Assembly: GCA_947095585.1 (NCBI GenBank)
Contig: OX352762.1
Span: forward strand, 113,924,930-113,988,929
Length of the DNA: 64,000 nt
Reading direction: 5' to 3'
Source: Nephrocerus scutellatus
Lineage: Eukaryota > Arthropoda > Insecta > Diptera > Pipunculidae
Shown: one piece after another, positions 20,176 through 29,842 of the stretch
Position numbering within the stretch: the first letter of the stretch is position 1
Layout of the letters: every line of letters starts with the position of its first letter
The notes under the pieces: generated by a model
Seen by the model: only the letters and a program-made list of their open reading frames with translations
Database searches by the model: none
Told to the model about the DNA's origin: nothing
Program-made: the position numbers and the translations under genes

Positions 20176-21000
20176 TTGGTTCTATCGATATAAAATTGTT
20201 TTTCCTCGATTAAGCTGTCAACCCTTATCTTGGGAGGATAGATCCTTTGGTGTCTCGTAAACAAAAGAAGCCGCGTATTGGTATTCGTCTTAAGCTCCGA
20301 ATAAGTCCAAGGTTAAGATTTACTATCCCGCTTCGACCTGTGGAAGGATCTACAGCACATACAAGATCCGCAATTGAATACAGGAGGGTTGGTTAGCCCT
20401 AGTAGAGTGTTTACATTTTGAAAATAATCTCAGTTTGTGACTGACATAGATGCATATTGGAATTGGCGTATACACTTTTGACTACAATGATTTGGAATTC
20501 ACATAGAAAAACTATTTATGAAATTATCAAATGATTTCGAGAATACGCTTTTAACGATACAAGGTTGTTAATTAACCAAATAAAACTACAATACCAATTA
20601 TTAATACGATAACGATGGATATTTTTCTGGGTGTAAGTTGTTTTTGTTTGTTTTATTACAATTTTCTTTATCGAAGTTTTTAATAACATCCTCTGTGATA
20701 ATTTTTCAAGTGTATTACGGAATTTCGTCGCTTGCAATTCAAAATCTGTTATCGACCCGTCCGCATCGTCGGCCAGTCTGCCTCATAGTCGCACAGCCTG
20801 GATTCATGACATTTAAGAGTAGTGTCAGCGTGTCGAGCAGTATAACCAAAGTTAATCTATAATAAGTTGTGACACTCCCACATCTCTTATCTATTTTTGA
20901 TCTTGAAACGTTAAACAGAGATTTTGCGAAAAGCCGATAGACTAATGAAACAAAAATATGTTGGTATTTCAATTTGAAAATCGCAGAGGAGTACACCAGT
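20176..21000. other. Unassigned; contains a 32-bp motif shared with 25.9 kb
   Basis: No coding domain was found. The reverse complement of about 20845-20876 matches 25906-25937 at roughly 29 of 32 bases, which suggests both regions hold pieces of one unidentified repeat. The rest shows nothing recognisable. Confidence 0.35.
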
Positions 21001-21034
21001 GTCATTTCTCAACCGATTTGTATGGAGTTCGGTA

Positions 21035-21415
21035 TGGTCTTCTGGGGAGTCTTTTGGGGTCTTTTTTGAGTATTTTGTAGGTCTTTTGAGGGTTTTTGGG
21101 GGTATTTTGAGTGTTCTTTGGGGGTCTTTTTGGAAGTCTTTTGAGGATCTTTTGAAGGTTTTTGGGGGTCCTTTGAGGTTCTTTTGAGGTCCTTTTGGGG
21201 TTTTTCTCGATTTTTAAGTGTTTTTGAAGGTCTTTTGGGAATCTTGAGAAGTCTTTTCATGGTCTTTTTAAGTCTTTTGGGTGTTTTTAGGGTACTTTTG
21301 TGGGTCTTCTGGGGGTCTTATGAGAGTCTTTTGGTGGTCTTTTGAGGGTCTTTTGGGGGTCTTATGAGAGTCTTTTAAGGGTCTTTTGGGGTCCTTCTTG
21401 TCTTGGTCTTCTTGT
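21035..21415. repeat. Degenerate G/T-rich minisatellite
   Basis: About 380 bp consist of irregular units of roughly 9-20 bp built on ggtcttttg and gggggtctttt. On the minus strand this gives long Lys/Pro/Ser/Asp-rich open frames (KDPQKPSKDPQKTSKK...), which follow from the repeat and not from a known protein. A second block with the reverse-complement composition lies at 41.9-42.0 kb. Confidence 0.75.
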
Positions 21416-22250
21416 ACGTGCACTGTTTTATATTTGTTTGTTTGTATTTGCCTGGCGCGTAAAGAATGCTGACGGTTTTCCGACACTGGAGCAGGGGACA
21501 TACAATTGCGAGAAGCAAGGATTTTCAAGGTTAATGCTTGTTTTATTGTAATTGCGAATTCAAACCGCACCCAAAACTGCAAGTGCCTAATGTCTAATGG
21601 TATGTCGGTCGGAATCATTGCGTTGACTTTATTGTACGATTGGACAGATCGAGAATCAACATTTAATTTTATTTTAATTCAGGCTGGAATGCGTTTTTCC
21701 AGATTTTCTATTTTGCAGAAAACATTCAGTTGAGTTATTTCCTCAAAAAATATTCAATTTATCGTTTTCCAAATTTTCCTCTCTCTCTCTCTTGTAGTTT
21801 TCCTGAACTTTCTTCTGGTAAAAATTGCTCCGGGAGCATATCGAACAAAACAAAAAAAAAACAATCAACCAAATATGTCTTTCCTATCGTCAGTTATGAT
21901 CGAGAGTCAATAAAAAAATTATGATTTTTGCTGTTTGTCCGAGTTTTTCGACTTTCCTTTCTAATTGCCTTTTTTATCCAGGACCATGACGAACAAAACA
22001 AAAAAAAAATTACGCAAATCCATCGTTCGAATCGTGAGTTTTGATCGCGAGTTCATACAAAAAGCCATGGAGAAGAGTACCTTCAGTTTTTCCCGAAATT
22101 TTCAGGTTTTTCGGCAACTTTTCCGTTTCTCTCCGTATAAACTTTATTCAGACTATGACGAACATTTCAGCCAAATCGGTCCAGCCGTTCCCTAGTGATG
22201 CGGTTACCAACGAACAGCATTTCATTTTTATATATATAGATGAAATAACA
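21416..22250 (+). repeat. Interspersed repeat with LINE/SINE-tail phrasing
   Basis: Two related modules at about 21790-21900 and 21985-22060 share cgaacaaaacaaaaaaaaa followed by a tcgtgagttttgatcgcgag-type block. The end, aaatcggtccagccgttccc then tttttatatatatagatga near 22170-22240, is a phrase I associate with the 3' ends of common insect interspersed repeats. No coding part was recognised. Confidence 0.45.
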
Positions 22251-22261
22251 ATGGATGGAAT

Positions 22262-22610
22262 CCTGTCTTCGTCAAGCAATGGTTAGACATGGTGATTTAT
22301 GGAATTTAGAGAAAATAGAATACTCAGACTTGGACCCTATTGAAATTGTGTGGTCTGTGGTGAAGAGTTATGTTAAAAGAGAACTCTCATGAAAGTTTTC
22401 AAGTAATGAATTAACTATCAAAGAACATAGAGTAAGAGCCTTAGAAAGCCTTATGGAAGAGGGTCTGCAGACAATTACACCAACAATATGTGCCAATTGC
22501 ATTGCAAACATTCAAAGAAAATTCCCTACAGCTCTTTACTTAGAAAATATTGAATATTATTTTGAATTTACAATATTTTGTATTAAATTAATTGTTTTAA
22601 ATTAAAATAA
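22262..22610 (+). pseudogene. Tc1/IS630-like transposase C-terminus relic
   Basis: The frame from about 22320 reads YSDLDPIEIVWSVVKSYVKR, which is the third catalytic block (PDLNPIE-W) of IS630-Tc1-type DDE transposases. It continues past one stop with NELTIKEHRVRALESLMEEG and a C-terminal tail near 22530. The N-terminal DNA-binding part and the first two acidic residues are missing. Confidence 0.65.
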
Positions 22611-22727
22611 AACTCTCATATTGAAGTTTACTATTCTTATTAAGAAGTTTACTATTCTCATTATAAAACTACAATGGTATAGTCGTCGTACAATTATGAC
22701 TGAGGAGTCAAAGGAAAGGTCCTAATC

Positions 22728-23029
22728 TATACTAATATTATAAAGAGGTAATGTTGGTTTGTGTGTAGGAGGTAATCTTTGAAACGACTGGACCGATTTC
22801 AAAAATTCATTTCACCAACATTTAGAAGGTACTTTTAGGTTGAACATAGGCTATATCTTATCTCGTTTAAATAAAAGGCGATGAATTTTGTAACTAAATA
22901 ACTAAAATCGACGAAAAAACGGTCGGGCATCATAATGACTGTGTGTTGGGCTGCTTTCTGTGCCATATAGCGGCATCATTATGACTTTGTACTATGTCCT
23001 GCGCTGCTTTGTACGTATACGTACTATAA
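22728..23029. repeat. Interspersed non-autonomous repeat
   Basis: It begins tctatactaatattataaag followed by gaggtaatgttggtttgtg, a start seen in many small insect interspersed repeats. Later bases include actggaccgatttcaaaaat. No coding capacity. The right limit is set by the adjoining Helitron-like element. Confidence 0.4.
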
Positions 23030-23262
23030 TCTATATATATATATAAAAGTAATACGACACTAAAACTGAAAAACTAGGCAGCCGATTGATCTGAAACTTT
23101 TACAGAATATGCGTTTTAATAAAATCTCGGTAAGCCACATAGTGCGAATACGATCGAGGTGGCGCTTTGTTTAGGTTTAGGCAATAGTGTACCCCTCCCG
23201 TGATAGTGATGGCAAGGCGTGGATCCATGTGTGCGGGTGGCGGAGCGCTCGGGAAATGCTAG
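23030..23262 (+). mobile_element. Small non-autonomous Helitron
   Basis: It is 233 bp, starting TCTATATATATATATAAAAG and ending ATGCTAG, inserted between A and T as Helitrons do. About 9 bases before the CTAG lies the palindrome GAGCGCTC (23243-23250), which could form the 3' terminal hairpin. There is no Rep/helicase. Terminal TC, CTAG, the hairpin and A|T flanks all fit, but the element is short and AT-rich at its start, so some doubt remains. Confidence 0.55.
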
Positions 23263-24430
23263 TATGATATAAAATCACAATCATTTTCAAATATGCTGTA
23301 CATCTGAAAGCAAAACTTGGCTTTCGCAATCTCAATACAAAATAAAGTTTATGGCACATTTGGCAACAAGGTTGAAGTGACTGTGAACTTCCACTTGACA
23401 ACTTGGTTAACAACAATGCTCGTCATCTGTATGGTGCTTAATGATATATGTATCTTTAACACCCCATTTATTGTCATAGTCACGTGTAAAGTTATTTTAC
23501 ATGGCCATCCATAGTGGCGTCATTAAATTGTTGTTATTCTCGTGTTGGTTTTTTACTCCTATAGTGATTTTAACGGACGGAACGGATGTCAGTTCATTCT
23601 TGATACGTAAATTGTTCATGTGAGACGACACACGACACACGACACATCATAGATGCGTCACTAATGAGAAATTCGATTCGCACAAAAAGGAACTCTGTGT
23701 TGGGGAAACTTGCTTGTTTGGCTGTCATCTTGATCGATTCGTCACAAAAAAACAATCCGCCGAGTCATATTTTTGCTCTCAACGATCCGGATGTTTCTAA
23801 TTTCTCCTCTTTTACTAACACAAACAAATATTGCCATTTTGCCGATGTAATTTTAGCTTGGCACGTGGTCAGCACAGGTGAGGTGACAGCGTTTTCCATT
23901 TTCATTTCATTTGTGTTTATTGAAAGCGTCACATGTGGTTTCTGTTTTAGAATTTTTGTTTTTTTGTTTGTCTAGAAATATTTTGTGAAAAAATATGGAA
24001 GTAGAAATTTTAAATATGCTTCTTTCTTCATCGCCTCGTCATCGTCTGAAGGTTCGTAGTCTTCCCTTTCATACACGTGACACTTTCAATAAACACAAAC
24101 CGAATGTAACATGGCGTTCAAAACAAAAATACGCACACAATCATATACAATCCAGATTTGTTGTTCGCAGAGAAATATTGAGCATTTTCTAATCAAATGG
24201 GAAGAAACGCATCGAATATCACATTAAAATGACACGACTGTGACATTTGAGTCATTCATGAGCTCATCGTCATTTCTTTCTTTTCTTGATGATGAGCAAC
24301 GCCCCGGCATGGGTGTTTATTATTAGCTTAGAGCTTAAGCTTAATTCGCCAACGCGTTGTCCATTTACAAACCACACTACAAACCATTTATCCTTTCTTT
24401 CAGTCACAATAATTGCAGTTATATCTGCAA
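23263..24430. other. Unassigned sequence
   Basis: No domain, repeat or RNA gene was recognised. A short tandem acacgacacacgacac run lies near 23627-23645. Open frames near 23.7-24.2 kb are AT-rich and lack domain features. Confidence 0.3.
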
Positions 24431-24439
24431 GGGTGACTT

Positions 24440-24797
24440 AAGTTCCTTTTTTTGTAGCTGGTGAATAAAATAAATACAGGATTGATCCCAAAATGCTACC
24501 CCGCGGTACACCGACAACAAATATATATTTTAGTTTGGAGTATTCATCATTTCATTTCACTCGAAAATGTGTATTTGATAAATAAGATCTTAAAATTGCT
24601 CCCCGCAGGTCTCTATAAAGCTTCTATTCCAGTCCCCTATTTCAAAGTTTATCGAATGCTTTAGCGAAATACAGGATAATACACGAACAACCTTTTTGCC
24701 TTCTAATGTTCTTTCAGTATGTTCGTTATTCTATGCATTTGTTTAATTGTGAAATGCTTTTTCCTGAATCAAAAGCCTTTATGGAATATTTTTTTTA
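24440..24797 (-). pseudogene. Jockey/CR1-like reverse transcriptase fragment beside the solo LTR
   Basis: Reading the minus strand from 24797, the sequence gives GFRKKHFTIKQMHRITNIL (the GFR block of RT), then a frameshifted YFAKAFD block near 24670, RGAILRSYLSNTHF near 24600-24560, and VGVPRGSILGSI near 24500, the GVPQGS motif of the RT palm. Stops and frame changes interrupt it. It stops at the LTR, which probably inserted into it or at its edge. Confidence 0.65.
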
Positions 24798-25190
24798 ATA
24801 TTGTTACGAAAAGTAGTTAGTAGCGCAGATAATGGGATTCAAGTCCTAAGATAAATCGCAATGTACAAATGATGCATACTAAAAATAGGCACTGAATAAG
24901 AACTAAGCACTTTTTAATAGCATACTTTTAGGCTGTAAGATTTATGAAATTATTTGAAATTTGTAATGTAACCGCCTGCAAGTTTAAATCATTATGCACT
25001 GGTCGAAAATGTAGTCAAACTGGTTTGTGCGGTTTGCCCGGTTTGTGTGTAGGAACATTTTTGTACATGTAGTTTATATTGAGAATTACATATCGTTAGT
25101 TGTAAATAAGGGAATAAGGCCACAATCTTCTGGTCTTTTCTCGATATTTCTACCTATAAGATTGAAAGTTTCTGGAAACTTTTCAATGAG

Positions 25191-25225
25191 TATAAAAGGC
25201 GGCGTTCGCTGCAGAGGATTCATTC
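25191..25225 (+). promoter_or_regulatory. LTR core promoter, unit 1 (TATA plus initiator)
   Basis: TATAAAAG at 25191 is followed by an initiator TCATTC at 25220-25225, matching TCAKTY. The A of the initiator lies 31 bases after the first T of the TATA box, the usual spacing. Confidence 0.7.
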
Positions 25226-25380
25226 ATTGTGTAGAATTCAATCAGTCAAGTTGTAAAAGTTCTTGCAAAGTAATACTGCTACCACCTAATTGTAAATTAG
25301 GGAATAAGGCAACAATGTTCTGATCTTTTCTCGATATTTCTACCTATAAGATTGAAAGTTTCTGGAAACTTTTCAATGAG

Positions 25381-25415
25381 TATAAAAGGCGGCGTTCGCT
25401 GCAGAGGATTCATTC
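25381..25415 (+). promoter_or_regulatory. LTR core promoter, unit 2 (TATA plus initiator)
   Basis: Same arrangement as unit 1: TATAAAAG at 25381 and an intact TCATTC at 25410-25415. Confidence 0.7.
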
Positions 25416-25570
25416 ATTGTGTAGAATTCAATCAGTCAAGTTGTAAAAGTTCTTGCAAAGTAATACTGCTACCACCTAATTGTAAATTAGGGAATAAGGC
25501 AACAATGTTCTGATCTTTTCTCGATATTTCTACCTATAAGATTGAAAGTTTCTGGAAACTTTTCAATGAG

Positions 25571-25605
25571 TATAAAAGGCGGCGTTCGCTGCAGAGGATT
25601 TATTC
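25571..25605 (+). promoter_or_regulatory. LTR core promoter, unit 3 (initiator altered)
   Basis: TATAAAAG is intact at 25571, but the initiator reads TTATTC instead of TCATTC, so this copy may fire less precisely. A second TCAGTC initiator-like site lies about 20 bases further on in all three units. Confidence 0.6.
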
Positions 25606-25799
25606 ATTGTGTAGAATGCAATCAGTCAAGTTGTAAAAATTCTTGCAAAGTAATACTGCTACCACCTAAGAGAATTATAGTGAAATACAAGTGTTGATGT
25701 AATAAGTGTTTTTGGGTACATTGAAAGTTATCACATTGGTCAAATTGTGAACTTCTATTATTTTTACTGTCTGTTTATTAAAGCTGTTATTTGTAAATT

Positions 25800-25805
25800 A
25801 ATAAA
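25800..25805 (+). terminator. LTR polyadenylation signal
   Basis: AATAAA is followed within 10-20 bases by cttgtgttgtgttttatt, a GT-rich downstream element. Its position after the promoter repeats fits the R/U5 part of an LTR. Confidence 0.6.
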
Positions 25806-25869
25806 CTTGTGTTGTGTTTTATTTGGAAAATCCTTTACGAACTCGAATGCCTAAATTTCGTAACAATAT

Positions 25870-26534
25870 AGTGGTGAGATATGATAAAAATGCATTACAA
25901 AATGAGAGTGCCACAACTTACTATAGATTAACTTTGGGTCTAACTGCATCAGGTACGCGAGTGCATAATTTGGAAAGCGTCGACCAGCGAGATACGAGTA
26001 GTTTTAACTTTAACAGCCCACATACATATATACTCATTCACTCGACCATAGAGGGCACATCGGGATCAATGCCAATACAAAACCCAAACAACAGACTAAA
26101 ACTCGAAATTGTCGGACCAACTATGGTACTCACTGCGCATATGAACAGCCCAGACGACGACGAAGAGAAGAAGAAATTTTTACTTGCAACACACCCGCCT
26201 ATTACCATATCACATATCCGCATAGGACAAGTACATGGCGAAAAAGTCTCTAAGAACTCGCCGAGTCGGTCGTTTTCATGGCGGAAGTTTATCTAGTCTG
26301 CAGTCTGGATCGGAAAAGACTTTCTTGGACGCAGGGAAGCAAACTGAATGACAACAACAACAACAACAACAGATACAACAACAAACCCAAGGCAAAGTCA
26401 TTTGAATTCGTTTCAGGTTCAGAGTGCTGTTGTTGTTTATATTGTTTGTTGTATGTCTGGGATATGCAGCTGTGTATGCAGTATAAGATAGCGGGAAAAA
26501 CAAGGCGATCTTGTGGACTGTATGGACAAGCTCC
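25870..26534. other. Unassigned; CAA-repeat microsatellite
   Basis: The stretch begins right after the LTR duplication with the 32-bp motif shared with 20.85 kb. A (CAA)n run lies at about 26350-26392. An open frame over 25814-26296 crosses the LTR boundary and so cannot be a native gene. No domain seen. Confidence 0.35.
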
Positions 26535-27385
26535 AATCTATCTGTAGGCGGGGGTCGGACTTGGTGCTCCGAGAAAAAAATTTAAAAAATTCTTGAAAAT
26601 TGCGCAATCGATTTTGTGTATAGAATTTTGCATCCGCGTGGAATGCTCGTAGGGTATTGGATTCTTCGTTTCAAAAAGGACTGTATTATTGGGCTCTAAT
26701 ACTGCATTTGTCACAAAAAATGTATCCGAGAGCATTTCTCGAAATAATCTCGTTTGTAAATACAATTTTTTTTTTTTTTTAAGTTTTAAGTACCTTCGTA
26801 TCGGTATGGCTTAAATAATTTAAAAGAATGTACATTGTTTGATTTTAAAAATTTAATTTTCTTTCAAAATAGGCCAAATGTAACCATGTAGCTGGAAGCG
26901 TTCAAAAGTTATAGGGTGTGAAGTCATGTAAGGTACGTTTTCATTAATTTTACAAACTTTTAATTTTAACCCTGCTCCTGTTGATCGAATCGAAAAACAT
27001 TGTGAGGTGAATATGTAGAAAATTTAATAGGCTTTAATACTGCTTTTGTCGAAAAAAAAATTATCCGAGAGGATTTTTTGAATAATCATGTTTGAAAAAA
27101 ATTATTTTTGATTTTGGCGACGTTTATATCGAATTAAAAAACTACATGGTTTTTACCTTACACATTTAATCTTCTTTTAAAAAAGACCTAAGAGTAACTG
27201 GGTGTAAAGTGATATAAGGTCTAAAGTACGTCTCTTCGCATTACAACGCTACGTACACCGCAGGGGGTGAAAAAAGACCACCCCGCCTCCCATAAGATTT
27301 TTCTCACAAAATTAACCAAGGAATCATCCCTTTAAGTTTTTGCCACCTTAACGGATACACTCTCTATAAAAAGACATTATTTGTA
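26535..27385. repeat. Foldback-like interspersed repeat (family G, copy 1)
   Basis: It shares with 33.2-33.9 kb and 63.8-64.0 kb the phrases ttatagggtgtgaagt, cctgctcctgttgatcgaat, catatcgg-type sites and a terminal gccaccttaacggatac. The terminal phrase has the same orientation as in copy 2 while the internal modules are inverted relative to copy 2, so arms are arranged as inverted repeats. No coding region. Confidence 0.6.
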
Positions 27386-27869
27386 GCTAACAACTAGAGC
27401 ACAGCACTTGGTAATTAAATTTTGGAAAAATATTACTGATCCACTAAAGAAGAACAGAGCAAGCAACCTTTGCAAATATGTAGAATCATGTTATTTTGTC
27501 TGCACAGCAAGTGTAAACTTTAAACCACTTGTCTTGCGTTTCTTTCTTTAGTCGTAACTTAGACATGGACTGGTTGGTTACCTCGTAAACACGACACTGG
27601 CAGGAAAGATCCATGTGTCTGATCTTAAAACGCGAGGAAACATTTATTGCAACGATATTCTGGAGATTTTCGTCTTCAGAAAATACTTTTACCATCGGAG
27701 AATTCTAGAAGGTGATTAGAATCCATTTATCCTTCTAGATCGAGGAAGTAGCACGACTAACATATACGATGTAAAAATCTTAAACAGTAGGTACTTGGTA
27801 GCCTTGTCTGCGGACCAAAAATCAAATATTGATCTTACAAAGTAAAAGTATAAAGAACGAGACTCTGTA
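27386..27869. other. Unassigned; small minus-strand frame at 27486-27695
   Basis: A 69-codon frame with a true ATG on the minus strand reads MVKVFSEDENLQNIVAINV and contains HMDLSCQCRVYEVTNQS. Its composition is protein-like, but I do not recognise it and there is no support from context. Confidence 0.2.
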
Positions 27870-29010
27870 GTACGGTCCTGGCCAAGTCATCCGATTTTAA
27901 TTCTTAAACTTAGGCTTTTGATAGAGTATGGCGTGATTGTCTTATAAACAAGTAAATGTAAAAAAAACTTCGTTTTTCGGGTAAAAACTTTTATATATAT
28001 ATACCGAAACACTCCACAAAGTCGTTTATTATTTGGTAATAATCGCCGAAGTATCTGTTTTTGAGGTCGGGGCTATTACAAAGAATTTTTTTTCACGCTT
28101 CACACGCGCCACATGCGACTCGCGACCCGCGTCAAAAGCGAGATATCACAATGGGCCCTTGACATTGAGCCTGTCACAAAATGTCAGCTCTTTAGGTCAT
28201 GCGAAAGGTGGTTAAAAAATACATCAAAAAACGAGAAACGAAAAAGGGTCATTCTTATGGCCTACGCTTTTCTTAAGCTGTTGTCTTTTACAACCTGTGA
28301 TGGCTTTTTGCTAATGATACAACGCTATCGGATTTCATTGAGTTTGTTAGTCAAAACGAATGCAATTCTCGCTTGATTGGCTTGCGAGATTTAATGAATA
28401 CAGCTATTTTGTCGAACATTCAGGTCATTTTTGGTTGGAGCAGATCTAATAGAGTGGAATATTTAATCCGAATAATAATAATAATATTCGGCGCGACAAT
28501 CCATTGCGGTCCAAGGCCTGGCCTTCTCGCAACCATTTGTGTTGAGCACCTACAATTAAATGCCGGATCCGAACGGCGAATTGAGCAGCTTTCCGTGACA
28601 AGTTACTACTCTCGGACGTTTGTCAGACTTTCGCGAGAGGTGGGACACCGTGAGAAATACTTTTAGTGTGGCTGGCATTCGAACCACGAACCCCCTGCTC
28701 AGAAGTCCATGCTCTTATCCACTGAGCCACGACGCCCACAATCCGAATAAATTGTCTTTTTTCTCAGAAGGCAGTTCAACCTTACGTGCCAAATAAGATG
28801 TGATTCACTTAAAATGTTAGGTTTGAAAGTTTCAAGTAAATTTTCTTGGAAGGAACAGATGTATGAAATTTCAAAAAGAGCGAGCCAATGTTTGGGGTTC
28901 ATAAGACGTTGTAACGTTCAACCCCATCTGAAGTATAAAGACCAATTTTAGAATTTAATTCCTTTTTAAGGGGTGAAGCATGTTGTACAACCTGTAGGTA
29001 ATTTTTGTGT
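27870..29010 (+). pseudogene. CR1/Jockey-like LINE relic carrying a SINE (LINE-B copy 3)
   Basis: An RT fragment reads FDRVWRDCLINK near 27920. After a degraded or replaced part come the palm residues LFANDTTLSDFIEFVSQNE at 28310-28370, where the catalytic ADD has become AND. IGLRDLMNTAILSNIQVIF and SRSNRVEYLNPN follow. The frame is split by a SINE at 28476-28739 and then continues with LSFFSEGSSTLRA and a frameshifted FLGRNRCMKFQKERA near 28850. Loss of a catalytic aspartate, stops and the SINE show it is dead. Confidence 0.75.
28476..28739 (-). mobile_element. tRNA-derived SINE (copy 4) with perfect 11-bp duplication
   Basis: It is flanked by aatccgaataa at 28465-28475 and 28740-28750. In minus-strand sense, the tRNA-like head gtcgtggctcagtggataag (box A) is followed by ggttcgaatgcc (box B-like), then the family body and an (ATT)n tail. 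Compared with copy 3 it lacks the block around tatatttttgcacacaaatg, an internal deletion. It interrupts a LINE reverse transcriptase frame exactly, so the target sequence can be inferred. Confidence 0.88.
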
Positions 29011-29114
29011 TAAAACGCCATGTTCTGCTGTGAAGACACCTGCAGACTTACAATGTTCTTATGGAATGCTCTGTAGCCGACTTTATATGACGTCTTTAGC
29101 CACTTATACAGCAT

Positions 29115-29842
29115 GTAGCTATTTACGTGACAAATAATTAAAGGACTGATTGTTGGCAATCTTGATGGCAATTTTGTGTCTGGTAAATGGGAGTAGGGGA
29201 AAAGGTCTCCCTAGAAACTGAAAACATTATCTTAACTTTTAATCATATAGCGCTTTTGATTTGTTGGGTACAGTGAAGGTTTGGTGTCACATTTAGACAG
29301 TGTCCTCGACGAAAACCAGAGAACGCTGTAGAAAAAGGACACCAAACCTTCACTGTACCCAGAAAATCGCTATTGCTAAAGATTGTCATTTTTCAATGAC
29401 TTGTAAAATTGGTTTCTATTTTGACAGCATATATTTCATTTTAAACTCCACCCTTCCACCCGTCTTATCCATAGAAATCTATTTATGTGACAAATAATTA
29501 AAGGACAGATTGTTGGCAATCTTGATAGCAATTTTGTGTCTGGAAAATGGGAGTAGTGGAAAAGGAGTCCTTCTAGAAACTGAATTCATTATCTTAACTT
29601 TTAATCATATAGCGCTTTCGATTTGCTGGGTAGAGTTGAAATTTGGTGTCCCATTTCGACAGCGTTCTCGACGAAAACAAGAGGACACCAAACGTTTACT
29701 GTACCACTGCAAATCGAAAGCGCTTATAGTTGGCATTGCTAAAGATTGCCATTTTCCAATGACTTGTAAAATTCGTTTCTTCTTTGACAGCACATATCTC
29801 ATTTAAAACTCCACCCTTCCACCCGTCTTCTCATTAGAAATA
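29115..29842. repeat. Tandem pair of 360-bp units with internal hairpins
   Basis: Two diverged copies have a 360-bp period: atttacgtgacaaataatta at 29121 and atttatgtgacaaataatta at 29481. Each ends with accctt/ccacccgtctt-type sequence. Unit 1 contains a 23-bp perfect inverted repeat (arms 29267-29289 and 29339-29361). Unit 2 has longer, imperfect arms (about 29610-29655 and 29684-29730). Small open frames inside are by-products. It may be a foldback MITE pair or a hairpin RNA source. Confidence 0.75.

Larger units (their letters stand above)
25100..25669 (+). repeat. Three 190-bp tandem repeats within the LTR
   Basis: Three units have an exact 190-bp spacing, as shown by TATAAAAGGC at 25191, 25381 and 25571. 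Units 2 and 3 are almost identical; unit 1 differs slightly more at its start (aataaggccacaatcttctg versus aataaggcaacaatgttctg). Each unit runs from ttgtaaat(a/t)agggaataa to gctaccacctaa. The repeat triples the promoter. Confidence 0.9.
24802..25865 (+). mobile_element. Solo LTR (1064 bp) with ATAT target duplication
   Basis: It begins TGTTACGAAA and ends TTTCGTAACA, giving a 10-bp terminal inverted repeat with the TG...CA ends of LTRs. ATAT lies on both sides (24798-24801 and 25866-25869), a 4-bp duplication. Inside are a threefold promoter repeat and a polyadenylation signal AATAAA at 25800-25805 followed by a GT-rich stretch. There is no primer binding site or coding region next to it, so it is a solo LTR left by recombination between two LTRs. 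Four-base duplications fit Ty3/gypsy or BEL/Pao; the sequence does not decide which. Confidence 0.85.

Noticed and set aside
21009..21618. Lys/Pro-rich protein genes on the minus strand
   Set aside because: The frames follow from an irregular minisatellite and have no conserved domain or gene structure.
25814..26296. A 160-codon plus-strand open frame
   Set aside because: It starts inside the solo LTR and crosses its target duplication, so it cannot be a native gene; no domain seen.
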